Shown here: positions 27,276 through 37,146 of the stretch, piece by piece
Layout of the letters: each line of letters opens with the position of its first letter
Position numbering within the stretch: the first letter of the stretch is position 1
DNA from: Butyrivibrio hungatei DSM 14810
GTDB lineage: Bacteria; Bacillota; Clostridia; Lachnospirales; Lachnospiraceae
Direction: 5' to 3'
Length of the DNA: 51,744 nt
Assembly (NCBI RefSeq): GCF_900143205.1
Contig: NZ_FRDH01000017.1
Coordinates: 1-51,744, forward strand
Made by a program: the position numbers and the translations under genes
Notes under the pieces: generated by a model
Databases searched by the model: none
What the model was told of the DNA's origin: nothing
Seen by the model: only the letters and a program-made list of their open reading frames with translations

Positions 27276-28550
27276 ATGTCAGATACAGTAATTAAAATTG
27301 AAGGCTTGAGAAAACAGTATAGATTAGGAACTATTGGAGGAGGTACGTTGACAGCGGATCTTCAAAGCTGGTGGGCAAAAAAAAGAGGAAAAGAGGATCC
27401 TAATACGAAGATTGGTACCAATTGTGCAGAAACTGGAGATAGTTTTTATGCCATAGATGGGATTGATTTGGAAGTGCATAAAGGTGAAACAATTGGCATC
27501 ATTGGCGCAAATGGTGCTGGAAAATCGACACTACTGAAATTGCTATGTAGAGTTACTGCTCCAACAGAAGGTACCATAAGAATGAAGGGAAGAATTGCGA
27601 GTATGCTGGAAGTTGGAACAGGATTCCATCCAGAATTAACAGGTCGAGAAAACATATATATGAATGGCGCAATTCTTGGTATGACTAAATCTGAGATAGA
27701 TTCTAAGATTGAGGAGATAATAGATTTTTCAGAATGCCGTCAATTTATTGACACACCTGTAAAACGATATTCTAGTGGAATGTATGTAAAGCTGGCTTTT
27801 GCAGTAGCTGCGCATTTAGATGCGGAAATAATGATCATGGATGAGGTTCTAGCTGTTGGAGATGTTAAGTTTCAGCAAAAGTGTTTAGGAAAAATGGAAA
27901 ATGCAGCAGCGGGTGAAGGAAAAACAGTTTTGTATGTTAGCCATAACATGGCTACTATAAGGCAGTTATGTAATAGATGTATTGTACTTGAACATGGAAA
28001 AATAGTCTTCGATGGGGATGTGGAAAGAGGAATAGAAAAATATGTTGGATTAGGAAATGTTGATTATAAACCATTCTATGATTTTTCTGATACGAAGAGA
28101 CCATCACTTGATCATGGAAGAACTTTATTTGTGCATTCCTTAACATTTGAAAACAAACAACAAGCAGTGTATTCTTCATTGGAAAAGATGATTTTTTCTA
28201 TTGAATATACACCAAATGTGGATGATGAGAACATTGGAGTATATTTTAGTGTTGTTGCAATGGATGATAGTCCAGTTGGAACTACATTTTCAGGAATTAT
28301 TGATAATTCTAAAAAAGGAGTGCGAACGAAAAAAACTTTAGAATTTGATATATCTAATTTGGTTGATGGAACATATTATTTTTATTTAGACGTATTTTAT
28401 ACAAATGAATTTGGAACTTTTAATTCTTGTGATCACCCAATGGAAAAAGTTTTTTTTGAAGTGGGAAAAGATGCAAGTACAAGCCAATGGAACAAAAGAT
28501 ATTTTGGTAATATTAAATTGCCAAGTTTAAAACTAGTAGGTCAGAAATGA
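27276..28550 (+). CDS. ABC exporter ATPase with Wzt-like C-terminal carbohydrate-binding domain
   Basis: About 424 residues. The ATPase half has Walker A GANGAGKST (residues 77-85), the signature YSSGMYVKLAFAVAA and Walker B IMIMDEVLAVGD (Asp189, Glu190), followed by SHNM with the switch His. Residues from about 270 form a beta-rich domain (SLEKMIFSIEYTPNV, VDGTYYFYLDVF) like the C-terminal domain of Wzt, which recognises the end of the finished glycan. That implies export of a polymer with a defined or capped end. ATG 27276 fits homologs starting MSDTVIKIEGL; ATG 27264 is also possible. It forms a pair with the permease 41 bases upstream. Confidence 0.93.
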   Translation: MSDTVIKIEGLRKQYRLGTIGGGTLTADLQSWWAKKRGKEDPNTKIGTNCAETGDSFYAIDGIDLEVHKGETIGIIGANGAGKSTLLKLLCRVTAPTEGTIRMKGRIASMLEVGTGFHPELTGRENIYMNGAILGMTKSEIDSKIEEIIDFSECRQFIDTPVKRYSSGMYVKLAFAVAAHLDAEIMIMDEVLAVGDVKFQQKCLGKMENAAAGEGKTVLYVSHNMATIRQLCNRCIVLEHGKIVFDGDVERGIEKYVGLGNVDYKPFYDFSDTKRPSLDHGRTLFVHSLTFENKQQAVYSSLEKMIFSIEYTPNVDDENIGVYFSVVAMDDSPVGTTFSGIIDNSKKGVRTKKTLEFDISNLVDGTYYFYLDVFYTNEFGTFNSCDHPMEKVFFEVGKDASTSQWNKRYFGNIKLPSLKLVGQK

Positions 28551-29575
28551 GTATGAAAAAGATCAAAATAAAATTTGTAGGATATGATTGGCCAGGTTTT
28601 TATCCAGAAGAATTGTATTTTTATAGATTATTTAAAAAGCACTATGATGTGGAAATATCGGATAATCCTGACTATGTAATATGTAGCATATTTGGGACTG
28701 AATATGAATATTGCAAATATCCACAAATTAGAATAATGTGTGTGGGTGAAAATTATATTCCTGATTTTAACTTGATAGATTATTCGATTTCTAGATATCC
28801 TATTAATTATTTGGATAGAAATTTTTATCTTATTGGATGCGCAGATGTTGTTGACGAAAAAAAATGGAAACAGTTAGAAACCAAGAATCGAAACTATCCT
28901 GATCAGTTTATAAATACAAAAACTAGATTTGCAAATTTTATAGCTAGTCATGAGTCTGAAAATGGTTTGAGAGGGGATTTTTTTAAGGAACTATGTAAAT
29001 ATAAGAGAGTTGATTCTGTGGGATCATATTTGAATAATATGGCTGAAGAAGATAAAGTTACTTTTAGAGATGATTCGAAAACCAATTTTCAAAAGAAATG
29101 CAAATTTACATTATGTTTTGAAAGTACTTCGCATGAAGGGTTTATTACAGAAAAAATTTCTGACGCGTTTTACGCAGATACTATTCCAGTCTATTTTGGT
29201 TCAACTAATGTTACTGAAATATTCAATGAGAAAGCATTTATTATTTGCCGAGGAAGGGAGGATTTTGCACGTACGATTGATCTTATAAAAAAGCTTGATC
29301 AGGATGATGACTTATACATGGAAATGTTACGTCAGCCAATTTTTGTTAATTCGCATTATCCTTCTGAATTAGAAAAGTCATTTGAGGAATATATTTGCCA
29401 TATTTTTGATCAGCCAATTGAACATGCATATAGAAGATCGAGAGTATATGCGCCAAGTAGGTTTGAACAATATCACTTGAATTGCTTAGATATGGTGCGT
29501 AAAAATGCTAGTAAAAAAAATATACTTGAAAGAGAAAAAGCTCTAATAAAAAGAGTTTTGAGTAGATTAAAATAG
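28547..29575 (+). CDS. GT10 family (alpha-1,3/1,4-fucosyltransferase-like) glycosyltransferase
   Basis: 342 residues. The C-terminal half has CKFTLCFESTSHEGFITEKI followed by SDAFYADTIPVYFGSTNVTE, the acceptor- and GDP-fucose-binding signature of family GT10. The N-terminal part (KIKFVGYDWPGFYPEELYF) matches the short bacterial members. Four-base overlap (ATGA) with the Wzt-like gene. Family GT10 enzymes add fucose in alpha linkage to GlcNAc or glucose. No GDP-fucose synthesis genes are present in this window, so they must lie elsewhere, or the donor may differ. Confidence in the family is good, lower in the sugar. Confidence 0.84.
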   Translation: MSMKKIKIKFVGYDWPGFYPEELYFYRLFKKHYDVEISDNPDYVICSIFGTEYEYCKYPQIRIMCVGENYIPDFNLIDYSISRYPINYLDRNFYLIGCADVVDEKKWKQLETKNRNYPDQFINTKTRFANFIASHESENGLRGDFFKELCKYKRVDSVGSYLNNMAEEDKVTFRDDSKTNFQKKCKFTLCFESTSHEGFITEKISDAFYADTIPVYFGSTNVTEIFNEKAFIICRGREDFARTIDLIKKLDQDDDLYMEMLRQPIFVNSHYPSELEKSFEEYICHIFDQPIEHAYRRSRVYAPSRFEQYHLNCLDMVRKNASKKNILEREKALIKRVLSRLK

Positions 29576-29600
29576 ATTAGATTGGAAGAGGCATAATCTC

Positions 29601-31175
29601 ATGAAGAAAACAATAGCAATTATGTCTGCTATACTAGTGGTTCAGGTACTAGGTATTATTTTATGGGCTTGTCAAAAAGATAATTTTTATTGGGATGAGT
29701 ATTATACTTTAGAACGTGCTCATTATGTATCTGAAAAAAATGAAAATGATCACTATATTATTGATGATGACCGATTTAATTATAATACATGGATTGATGC
29801 AAAAGTAGTAAGAGACACTTTGATTGTAGATGATAAATCGAGTGTATTATATGATGATTTCTTTCTTACTTTGTCCAAACTGTTTAAAACCAATAGCTAT
29901 TCAGTACTGCTAAATATAATTACTTATGTGATTGCACCTGGAAAGATAACTTACTGGCCTTCTATTATATTAAATATTATTTTATTTATTTTGAATCAGA
30001 TAGTTCTTTTTTGTTTGTCTAAGAACATTTTTCATGATGATTTTTGGGGGTACACAGTTATTTCGTTTTATGGCTTCTCAGCCTTGTGTATATCGATGAC
30101 AACATTTGTAAGGTTTTATATGTTGGCAACGCTAATGACCACTATGTTTACTTTTTTGCATTGTCTTTATTGGAATTGCAAAGAAGAGCAGTTTGCTAGA
30201 AAATCACTACTGTTAGTTGGAACGTTGATTTGTTTGTTGATTGGTTATAATAATGCACAATTTGTGATTATATATGCTTTCTTTTTCATTATTAGTTTTA
30301 CAGTTTTATTATGGGTGTGCAAAGGACCGAAAATCTCCATGTATTATTTTGCCCCTATTGCAATTATAGGAATAGGGTTCATTGCTACAAAAACTAATTT
30401 TTTTAATGTTTTGGCTAATTTTAATGAAATTGGGAACATGGCGAATCAAGCTGGAGCATTAGGGTGGTTTATTGGGCAGATATATACATTTAGGCTGAAT
30501 ATGTTGCCAGGGAGAATGAAAGATATATACGTGATTTTTGGGGAGAAATTATTTGGAAATGTGGCTTTGCTTTGCTTGTATTTTGTAGTTATAGCATTTG
30601 GAAAGATTATCAAGACTGATGAAAAGAGTATTGGTAAAGAGCAGTTTACCATCATTTTTCCTGTAGTTTTTTATTTGGCTTTTTTTACTGCCTTTGGGTT
30701 GTATGGGCAGATTAGATATATTTCATTTATTTTTCCAGAAGTAGCTCTAATTCTCATGGGAGTTTTGTATCAACTATATGGCAGTGGCAAGAATATAAAA
30801 AAGGTAGTGTTGATATTTTTGATTGCACAAGTAATTGTGGTAAATTTATCAGGGAATATAGATATGCTGTATATTGGTGATAAGGACAGAATTGATAGTA
30901 TAAAAGAGCAAAATATTGATAGCATTATTATGACAAGGAAGAGTTTTATGCCATTTGCAGTTTATCAGTCGTCATTAATTGGTGATGATGAAACGCAATT
31001 GATGGTATATGATGATCAAAATGCTAATGATATAAGCACGCAACTTAGAGATAAAATGTTAATTCTGGTTGAAGATGAAAATATGGACATTGTTAATTAT
31101 CTAAAAGGGAAAGAATATTCTGTGAAAAATATAGGGAATACTTACTATTTTAAAGTATTTACAGCAGAGAAATGA
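29601..31175 (+). CDS. GT-C fold membrane glycosyltransferase (GT39-like)
   Basis: 524 residues with around eleven membrane helices. The first outer loop NFYWDEYYTLERAHYVSEKN has the D-E pair typical of GT39/PMT-like active sites. Strongly hydrophobic helices follow, and the C-terminal soluble tail (about 440-524) resembles tails of other members. A GAAGAGG site precedes ATG 29601. It probably uses a polyprenyl-phosphate sugar; the DPM-like gene at 31213 directly downstream is a likely donor-forming partner (inference). Confidence 0.78.
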   Translation: MKKTIAIMSAILVVQVLGIILWACQKDNFYWDEYYTLERAHYVSEKNENDHYIIDDDRFNYNTWIDAKVVRDTLIVDDKSSVLYDDFFLTLSKLFKTNSYSVLLNIITYVIAPGKITYWPSIILNIILFILNQIVLFCLSKNIFHDDFWGYTVISFYGFSALCISMTTFVRFYMLATLMTTMFTFLHCLYWNCKEEQFARKSLLLVGTLICLLIGYNNAQFVIIYAFFFIISFTVLLWVCKGPKISMYYFAPIAIIGIGFIATKTNFFNVLANFNEIGNMANQAGALGWFIGQIYTFRLNMLPGRMKDIYVIFGEKLFGNVALLCLYFVVIAFGKIIKTDEKSIGKEQFTIIFPVVFYLAFFTAFGLYGQIRYISFIFPEVALILMGVLYQLYGSGKNIKKVVLIFLIAQVIVVNLSGNIDMLYIGDKDRIDSIKEQNIDSIIMTRKSFMPFAVYQSSLIGDDETQLMVYDDQNANDISTQLRDKMLILVEDENMDIVNYLKGKEYSVKNIGNTYYFKVFTAEK

Positions 31176-31212
31176 TTCATAACTTTAAATATTTGGAAGG
31201 GAATATGCAAAT

Positions 31213-32178
31213 ATGAACTATAGCATCTCAGTAGTAGTACCAGTTTTTAATGAAGAAGGAAACATTGCCAATCTTCATAAAGAAATAAAAGATGTATGTG
31301 AAAAAAACGAATATGATTATGAGATTATATTTGTGAATGACGGATCATCAGATGGAACAGACAAAGTCTGCAGGACTTTAAGACCGCTCAAATATATTAA
31401 GATGCGCAAAAACTTTGGTCAGACTGCGGCTATGGACGCAGGAATCAAAGCTGCTACCAAAGACTTGATTGTCACTATGGATGGCGATGGACAAAATGAC
31501 CCAGCTGATATTCCTAACATGATCAAATATATGGAAGATAATGATGTTGATGTGGTATCAGGTTGGAGAAAGAATAGAAAAGATACTTTTATGAAGCGCT
31601 TCGTTTCAAGAGGTGCTAATCTACTTAGATATATGCTCGTTCATGATGGCATTCATGATTCAGGATGCTCACTTAAGGTTTACAAGAAAGAGTGCTTCAA
31701 GGGTGTAAATCTCTATGGAGAACAGCACAGATTCATTCCTGCAATTCTCAAGATTAAAGGATTTACTGTTGGTGAAGTGGTAGTCAATCACCGCGCAAGA
31801 ACTTCTGGATATACTAAGTATAATTGGAAGAGAACTATCAAGGGATTTGTAGACATGATCTCAGTGTGGTTCTGGAATAAGTTTGCTACAAGACCATTGC
31901 ATTTATTGGGAGGCTTAGGACTTCTTTTTGAACTGCTTGGATTTGGCTGTGGTATTTGGTCAATTGTACTTTTTGCTATGGGAAGAAAGATGTCCAATAA
32001 CATATTCCCACCATTACTTACAATTTTCTTTGTAATAATTGGACTTATAATGATAGTATTTGGCCTGATGAGTGAGATCCTTATAAAGACATATTATGGC
32101 GTTCATGTTGATACATCTTATAGTATCAAGTCTATAGAGACTTTTGATGGTAATGATTCAAACGAGAAAGAAGCATAA
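31213..32178 (+). CDS. GT2 polyprenyl-phosphate glycosyltransferase (GtrB/ArnC-like)
   Basis: 321 residues. The catalytic part contains ISVVVPVFNEEGNIANLHKE, IIFVNDGSSDGTDKVC and TMDGDGQNDPADIPNMI. Two membrane helices follow (about 230-255 and 265-295), the arrangement of GtrB, ArnC and related enzymes. These make undecaprenyl-phosphate-linked sugar for membrane glycosyltransferases of GT-C or GtrII type. That fits the neighbours at 29601 and 7683. GGAAGGG lies upstream of ATG 31213. The base composition looks a little richer in GC than in the genes around it, but this was not computed. Confidence 0.91.
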   Translation: MNYSISVVVPVFNEEGNIANLHKEIKDVCEKNEYDYEIIFVNDGSSDGTDKVCRTLRPLKYIKMRKNFGQTAAMDAGIKAATKDLIVTMDGDGQNDPADIPNMIKYMEDNDVDVVSGWRKNRKDTFMKRFVSRGANLLRYMLVHDGIHDSGCSLKVYKKECFKGVNLYGEQHRFIPAILKIKGFTVGEVVVNHRARTSGYTKYNWKRTIKGFVDMISVWFWNKFATRPLHLLGGLGLLFELLGFGCGIWSIVLFAMGRKMSNNIFPPLLTIFFVIIGLIMIVFGLMSEILIKTYYGVHVDTSYSIKSIETFDGNDSNEKEA

Positions 32179-33327
32179 ATGAAAATACTAATTGTATCCC
32201 ATGAGTATCCTCCTGTTGGAGGAGGAGGAGCTAATGCATGTATGCATTTGGCTAAAGAATATAGTGCTGCAGGTCATGAAGTACACATTGTAACAGTATG
32301 GTATCAAGGTGAAGCAGAGCAAGAGCATCTTGGTGAGAATATTGATATATACAGGCTAAGATCTAAAAGAACACGACTAGAACAGTGCAGCTTTAAAGAG
32401 ATGCTAGATTTTCTCTTTAAAGCTGTTGCATTTACTGACAAATTGGAGAAGAAGGAGAAATTCGATATTTGTCAGATTTTCTTTGGCATTCCAAGCGGAC
32501 CCATAGGCTATTACCTCAAAAAGAAATATAGGCTGCCATACGTAATTCGTTTTGGTGGAGGAGATATTCCGGGATTTCAGGATAGATTTACAAAAGTCTA
32601 TAAGCTGATTGGACCAGCTATCAAGCTTATTTGGAAGAATGCAGATGCATTAGTTGCTAATAGCCGGGGCTTGCAGAAAATGGCATATGATTTTTGCGAC
32701 AAGTATGATATCAGGATAATACCTAATGGTGCTGAAATAATGCAATGCGAGAGTGGGCACCAATCCGATGAATCAATAGTACACTTGCTCTTTGTTTCAA
32801 GGCTCATCGAAAGAAAAGGAGTTCAGGACATTCTTCCACAATTACCAACTGTTGTACAAGCGTGTAATCAGAAAGGACGTAAAATAGTTTTGGATATTGT
32901 CGGAGATGGTCCATATAGACCAGAACTAGAGAACATAGTCAAAACTTACAAACTTGATAATATAGTTCGCTTTCATGGTCAAAAGAACAAAAGCGAGCTT
33001 CCACAGTACTATTCTGAATCAGATATTTTTGTATTCCCTTCAAGAAAAGAAGGAATGCCAAATGTTGTACTGGAAGCAATGTCCTATGGTTTACCGATAA
33101 TCATGACTCCGTGTCAAGGAAGCGAAGAACTTATTCAGGGGAATGGATATATTGAGGCAACAAGAGGCTTTTCTGAAAAAATAACAGAATTAGTACTTGA
33201 TGAGGATAAGAGAAAACTATTTGGAGAGAGAAGTAAAGAAAGAATTAAGGATTTAAGCTGGAGTAATGTGGCTAATGCTTATATAAAGGTATTTGATCAA
33301 ATATGTGTGGAATCTGCGGATATGTAA
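32179..33327 (+). CDS. GT4 family glycosyltransferase
   Basis: 382 residues of GT-B fold. The N-terminus ILIVSHEYPPVGGGGANACM is the usual GT4 glycine-rich loop, and the C-terminal half has FPSRKEGMPNVVLEAMSYGL with the E-x7-E donor-binding pattern, followed by GSEELI. It begins one base after the previous stop and overlaps the asparagine synthase-like gene by 25 bases. It adds one sugar from a nucleotide donor in the cytoplasm; specificity is unknown. Confidence 0.94.
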   Translation: MKILIVSHEYPPVGGGGANACMHLAKEYSAAGHEVHIVTVWYQGEAEQEHLGENIDIYRLRSKRTRLEQCSFKEMLDFLFKAVAFTDKLEKKEKFDICQIFFGIPSGPIGYYLKKKYRLPYVIRFGGGDIPGFQDRFTKVYKLIGPAIKLIWKNADALVANSRGLQKMAYDFCDKYDIRIIPNGAEIMQCESGHQSDESIVHLLFVSRLIERKGVQDILPQLPTVVQACNQKGRKIVLDIVGDGPYRPELENIVKTYKLDNIVRFHGQKNKSELPQYYSESDIFVFPSRKEGMPNVVLEAMSYGLPIIMTPCQGSEELIQGNGYIEATRGFSEKITELVLDEDKRKLFGERSKERIKDLSWSNVANAYIKVFDQICVESADM

Positions 33328-35162
33328 GTCGAAAGCGAATTGAAGATAGTGTTTTATGTGTTATGAGAGATAGTATGACACATAGAGGACCTAATGATGC
33401 AGGTATTTGGAATAGAGATTATTCTAATGGGTACATAGGCCTTGCTCATAGACGACTTTCTATTTTTGATTTAACAGAGCTAGGACATCAGCCAATGGAA
33501 TCGACAGATGGCCGATATACAATTGCTTATAATGGTGAAGTCTATAATTTCAAAGATCTTAGAAATGTCTTAATCTCAAAGGGATATAAATTTAAGTCAG
33601 AATGTGATACAGAAGTAATTCTTTATGCATATGACTATTGGAAAGAGAAATGCTTTGAAAGATTCAATGGAATGTTTGCTATTGCTATATGGGACTCAGT
33701 TGATGAAAAGCTCATATTAGCAAGGGATAGAATGGGGGTTAAACCACTTTATTATTATTGGTGTACGACCACAGAGGATTTTGTGTTTGGCTCAGAATTA
33801 AAACCAATAATGTTTTATCCAGGATTTAAAAAGAATGTTAGACATGATGCTTTAGGTAAATTTCTATGTAATAAGTATATTGCTTCGCCTGATGCGATAT
33901 TTGAAAACACATACAAAGTGGTTCCTGGTACATATGTGGTTTTTCATGATAATACAATAAATACAGAAACTTACTGGAATTTCTATGATGAAAAGGACGA
34001 AGGTCTTAGAAATCAGATTATCGAATTCAAAACAGCTAAAAGTGAGATTAATGAAATAATAATAGATGCTGTTAATAAGAGAATGGTAGCTGATGTTCCA
34101 GTTGGAACATTTCTTAGTAGCGGGGTGGATTCTGCGCTGGTCACAGCAGTGGCACAGAGATATAGTGAAGCTAAAGTTAAGACTTTTACAATAGGCTTCT
34201 ATGAAAAAGAAAGAAATGAAGCAGACAGAGCTAAGAAGATTGCTGATTACCTCGGAACAGAGCATACGGAATTATATGTTGGTGAAAAAGAGATACTTGA
34301 GCTTATTAGTGATATAACTGATTATTATGATGAACCATTTTCAGATTCATCTCAGCTTCCTACTATGCTTGTTTCAAAATTGGCTTCGGATAGAGTGACA
34401 GTAGCACTTTCTGGAGATGGTGGAGATGAGCTGTTTTGTGGATATAAAATGTATGATTGGTCTTATATTGCCCAAAAAGCTGATTTTATAGGAAATGTTT
34501 TACATTTTATCCCAGGTAGTGACATATTTAAGCAGAATGTAAGTCCAGAATTAAGAGCATTTATAAACAATAGAGATGCAGGACTTAAAACACAGCTATT
34601 TGTAGATGTTATGACGGAACTTGCTAGTAGTCTTTTGTTAAATAAAGAGGTGTTTTGTCCAAAATTTGATTATGAGAAGAAGATGGATTATAGAAACTGG
34701 CAGGAAAGAAGAATGCTTCTTGATATGATGACTTATCTTCCGGATGAAGTCATGGCTAAAACAGATAGAGCTTCTATGAAGTACTCACTTGAAGTTCGTA
34801 GTCCTCTATTAGATTATAGATTAGTAAAAAAAGCTTTTGAGATACCACAGAATTTTAAGTACTACAATCATGATAAAAAACATATCTTAAAAGAAGTTGC
34901 GTATGACTACATTCCTAAAGAACTTTTATCAGGTCCCAAAAAGGGGTTTGGAGTACCTATGGCAAAATGGCTTAGAGGACCATTAAAAGAAGAAATCAAA
35001 ATGTATTCAGACAAAGAGTTTATTAGAAAACAGGGGATATTTGATCAGGAAGGTATTAATAGATTGATTGCTAGGCAGAGTGTTTCTGATAAAGTTATGT
35101 ATAGTTCTATGTTATGGTCGTTTTATATGTTTCAAAGATGGTGGGAACAATATGTCAGTTAA
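33303..35162 (+). CDS. asnB: Asparagine synthase-like glutamine amidotransferase, intact copy
   Basis: 619 residues, normal AsnB length. The start MCGICGY exposes the nucleophile Cys2 of the class II glutaminase domain (RGPND and NGEVYNF follow). The synthetase domain has the ATP pyrophosphatase motif LSSGVDSALV (about residue 272) and LSGDGGDELFCGY. It moves ammonia from glutamine to a carboxylate activated with ATP. In surface polysaccharide loci such enzymes amidate sugar acids, as with WbpS-type proteins; the UDP-glucose dehydrogenase at 40113 makes glucuronate a possible substrate (inference). Plain asparagine synthesis is the alternative. Two decayed relatives lie downstream at 35284 and 39502. 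Confidence 0.92.
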   Translation: MCGICGYVSRKRIEDSVLCVMRDSMTHRGPNDAGIWNRDYSNGYIGLAHRRLSIFDLTELGHQPMESTDGRYTIAYNGEVYNFKDLRNVLISKGYKFKSECDTEVILYAYDYWKEKCFERFNGMFAIAIWDSVDEKLILARDRMGVKPLYYYWCTTTEDFVFGSELKPIMFYPGFKKNVRHDALGKFLCNKYIASPDAIFENTYKVVPGTYVVFHDNTINTETYWNFYDEKDEGLRNQIIEFKTAKSEINEIIIDAVNKRMVADVPVGTFLSSGVDSALVTAVAQRYSEAKVKTFTIGFYEKERNEADRAKKIADYLGTEHTELYVGEKEILELISDITDYYDEPFSDSSQLPTMLVSKLASDRVTVALSGDGGDELFCGYKMYDWSYIAQKADFIGNVLHFIPGSDIFKQNVSPELRAFINNRDAGLKTQLFVDVMTELASSLLLNKEVFCPKFDYEKKMDYRNWQERRMLLDMMTYLPDEVMAKTDRASMKYSLEVRSPLLDYRLVKKAFEIPQNFKYYNHDKKHILKEVAYDYIPKELLSGPKKGFGVPMAKWLRGPLKEEIKMYSDKEFIRKQGIFDQEGINRLIARQSVSDKVMYSSMLWSFYMFQRWWEQYVS

Positions 35163-35283
35163 AATAATATTGCTAATTGAGTATATGTCAAAAATGGAGC
35201 CATAATAGTACTTGCTTTAATGTATTACTATATTAAGAAGTCAAAAGTAGAGAGCTAAACATGTAGCTTGTTTGGAGATAGCG

Positions 35284-36416
35284 ATGTGTGGAATATGTGG
35301 ATTAGTAACAAAGAAAAATATATCAGGTGAGTGTTTCGATAGAATGGTGGATGCATTGGAACATCGTGAACCTGATGACAGAGGGGTTTGGAGCACTACT
35401 TCTACAGGATGGAGTGTTAGGATGGGGCATCGCAGGCTGTCAATTATTGATTGTTCGGCGAATGGTCATCAACCAATGATTGATGAAACTGGAAGATACA
35501 TAATTATTTTTAATGGTGAAATATACAATCATGTAGAACTAAAAAGAGATTTGAAAGACTTTAGTTTTATATCAACTTCTGATACTGAAGTTCTACTATA
35601 TCTCTATATCAAATATGGCCCCAATGTGTAGATAAAATTAATGGGATGTATGCTTTAGCAGTTTATGATAAAACTGAAAATAGCTTTTTTTAGCAAGGGA
35701 TAGGATGGGGAAAAAGCCATTATATTATTATTTATGTGAGGATAGTTTTGTGTTTGCGTCAGAACTCAAATCTTTTTTATGCTATCCTTTTTTTAAAAAA
35801 ACAATTAATAAAGATGTAATGACACAGTATTTTAGCCAGAATTGTATTTTGCCTCCAAACACTATATATGAAAATACATATAAATTAAAGGCTGACGAAT
35901 ATTTGATATGGAAAGGAAACAGTAGATAATATCTCTATAGCAAATGAAGACTGGAGAAAACAGAGAATGCTACTGGATATGACTACATATCTTCCAGATG
36001 AGAATCTTACAAAGGTAGATAGAGAATCCATGAGATTTTCATTAGAGGCTAGATGTCCGTTGTTAGACTATAGGATTGTGGATTTTTCTATGAAGATACC
36101 TTTTCAATATAAGTACAATAATGGAGTAAAAAAATATATTTTAAAAGATATTTTATATGATTATGTTCCTAAAGAAATGATGGAAAGGTCTAAAATTGGC
36201 TTTAGTATTCCTATCTACAAGTGGTTAAGAACTACACTTAATTCTGAATTAAAGCAATACTTTGAAAAGGATTTTGTAGAAAATCAAGGTTTATTTAAAT
36301 ACGATAGTTTAATTAAATTTTTAAGCGATTTTACAAGGAAAGAACAAATAAGTAGTACACAGATTATGTGGAGCTATTTTGTTTTCCAGCGCTGGTATAA
36401 ACAATACTTGGTTTGA
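35284..36416 (+). pseudogene. Decayed asparagine synthase-like gene, second copy
   Basis: The piece starting at 35284 (MCGICGLVTKKNISGE) retains Cys2 and the glutaminase domain but stops at 35631. A frame change and further stops follow (RDRMGKKPLYYYLCEDSFVF, 35705-35929). The next piece (35967-36416, MLLDMTTYLPDENLTKVDRE) is the C-terminal third of AsnB. The region in between, holding the ATP motif SSGVDS and about 200-250 residues, has been deleted. The protein cannot work as a synthetase. Sequence differs clearly from the intact copy (for example SLEARCPLLDYRIVDFSMKI against SLEVRSPLLDYRLVKKAFEI), so it was a distinct gene and not a fresh duplicate. Confidence 0.9.
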
Positions 36417-36635
36417 TATATTAGAAATGAAAAACAATATGATAGATAGTTATTTGATAGTGTGATAGATAAAAAGAATATTTAATTTGGGGCATAGAAT
36501 TATATGGTTTACTTAAAAAATAGTTTATATTACTATTTTACACAGAAATTGTCCGTACAGACTATGAATTGAGTAAAATAATCATTTTGGTAAAGATTTT
36601 TATAAGTAGGGGGAGTCAACTATAAACTAGCTGAA

Positions 36636-36863
36636 GTGAAACTACAACAGCCAAAACAATGAGAAGAAATGATACAGTACGCGGAGAAATTAGCAGAAGA
36701 CATTTCGTGTTTGAGATTAGGCATATATTTAACAGATGGAAAAAACAGGTTTTTTCAAAATGGTTATCTGTGCTTGGGGCGAATTTATGAAATTACAACC
36801 AAAAGAATGGATAAGACACTTGGCGAGATGTTGATACTCCCATCTGAAAAGGTGTTAGGATGA
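36636..36863 (+). pseudogene. Remnant of an ATP-grasp, TupA-like polysaccharide biosynthesis gene
   Basis: Pieces of one protein can be read in different frames. EEMIQYAEKLAEDISCLRLG follows an in-frame TGA, then LQPKEW in another frame, then DKTLGEMLILPSEK. These match the end of TupA-like ATP-grasp proteins, in which a YA-x-L-A helix, a DGK segment and P-x-E-W-D-x-x-LG-x-x-x-x-LP occur in that order. One missing G near 36815 explains the last frame change. Only the C-terminal quarter remains. The region 36417-36635 shows no recognisable coding sequence. Confidence 0.5.
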
Positions 36864-36873
36864 AAAATGAGAA

Positions 36874-37045
36874 AAAAATCCGTTAACAAAAGAAGAAAGA
36901 ATACTGAGTGAGGCAATATATGAAATGATTACTAATGAGGAGTTAAGAAAAAAATATAAAAAAACAGGTGAATGTAAGAGCAAGGGAGTGTGATTTATAA
37001 AATTCTATTGAAAGATGGATTAATTTGATTGAAGATAATGAATGA
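36874..37045 (+). pseudogene. C-terminal remnant of a GT4-type glycosyltransferase
   Basis: Reading frames NPLTKEERILSEAIYEMITN and, after a one-base shift, VRARECDL-stop-NSIERWINLIEDNE look like the last 55 or so residues of a GT4 enzyme: decision helix, then R-A-x-x-F/C-x-x-x-x-I-x-x-W. A frameshift and a stop in place of an aromatic residue show decay. The remaining bases up to 37146 hold nothing I can recognise. Confidence 0.55.
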
Positions 37046-37146
37046 TATAAATGAGTTGTACAAGTTTATGAGTTTGCGGGATTTTTTGGGTATTAATGTT
37101 ATTAGAATAGAAATCATGTATAAATATTATAGATTGAGTGTGCTAT

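Noticed and set aside
33864..34265. 133-codon open frame on the minus strand inside the intact AsnB-like gene
   Set aside because: It is a shadow of the coding strand without a ribosome binding site or recognisable motifs.
36417..36635. Search for further gene remnants or an RNA gene between the dead AsnB copy and the ATP-grasp remnant
   Set aside because: AT-rich sequence with many stops in all frames; no motif, hairpin with T-run or tRNA-like fold could be supported.
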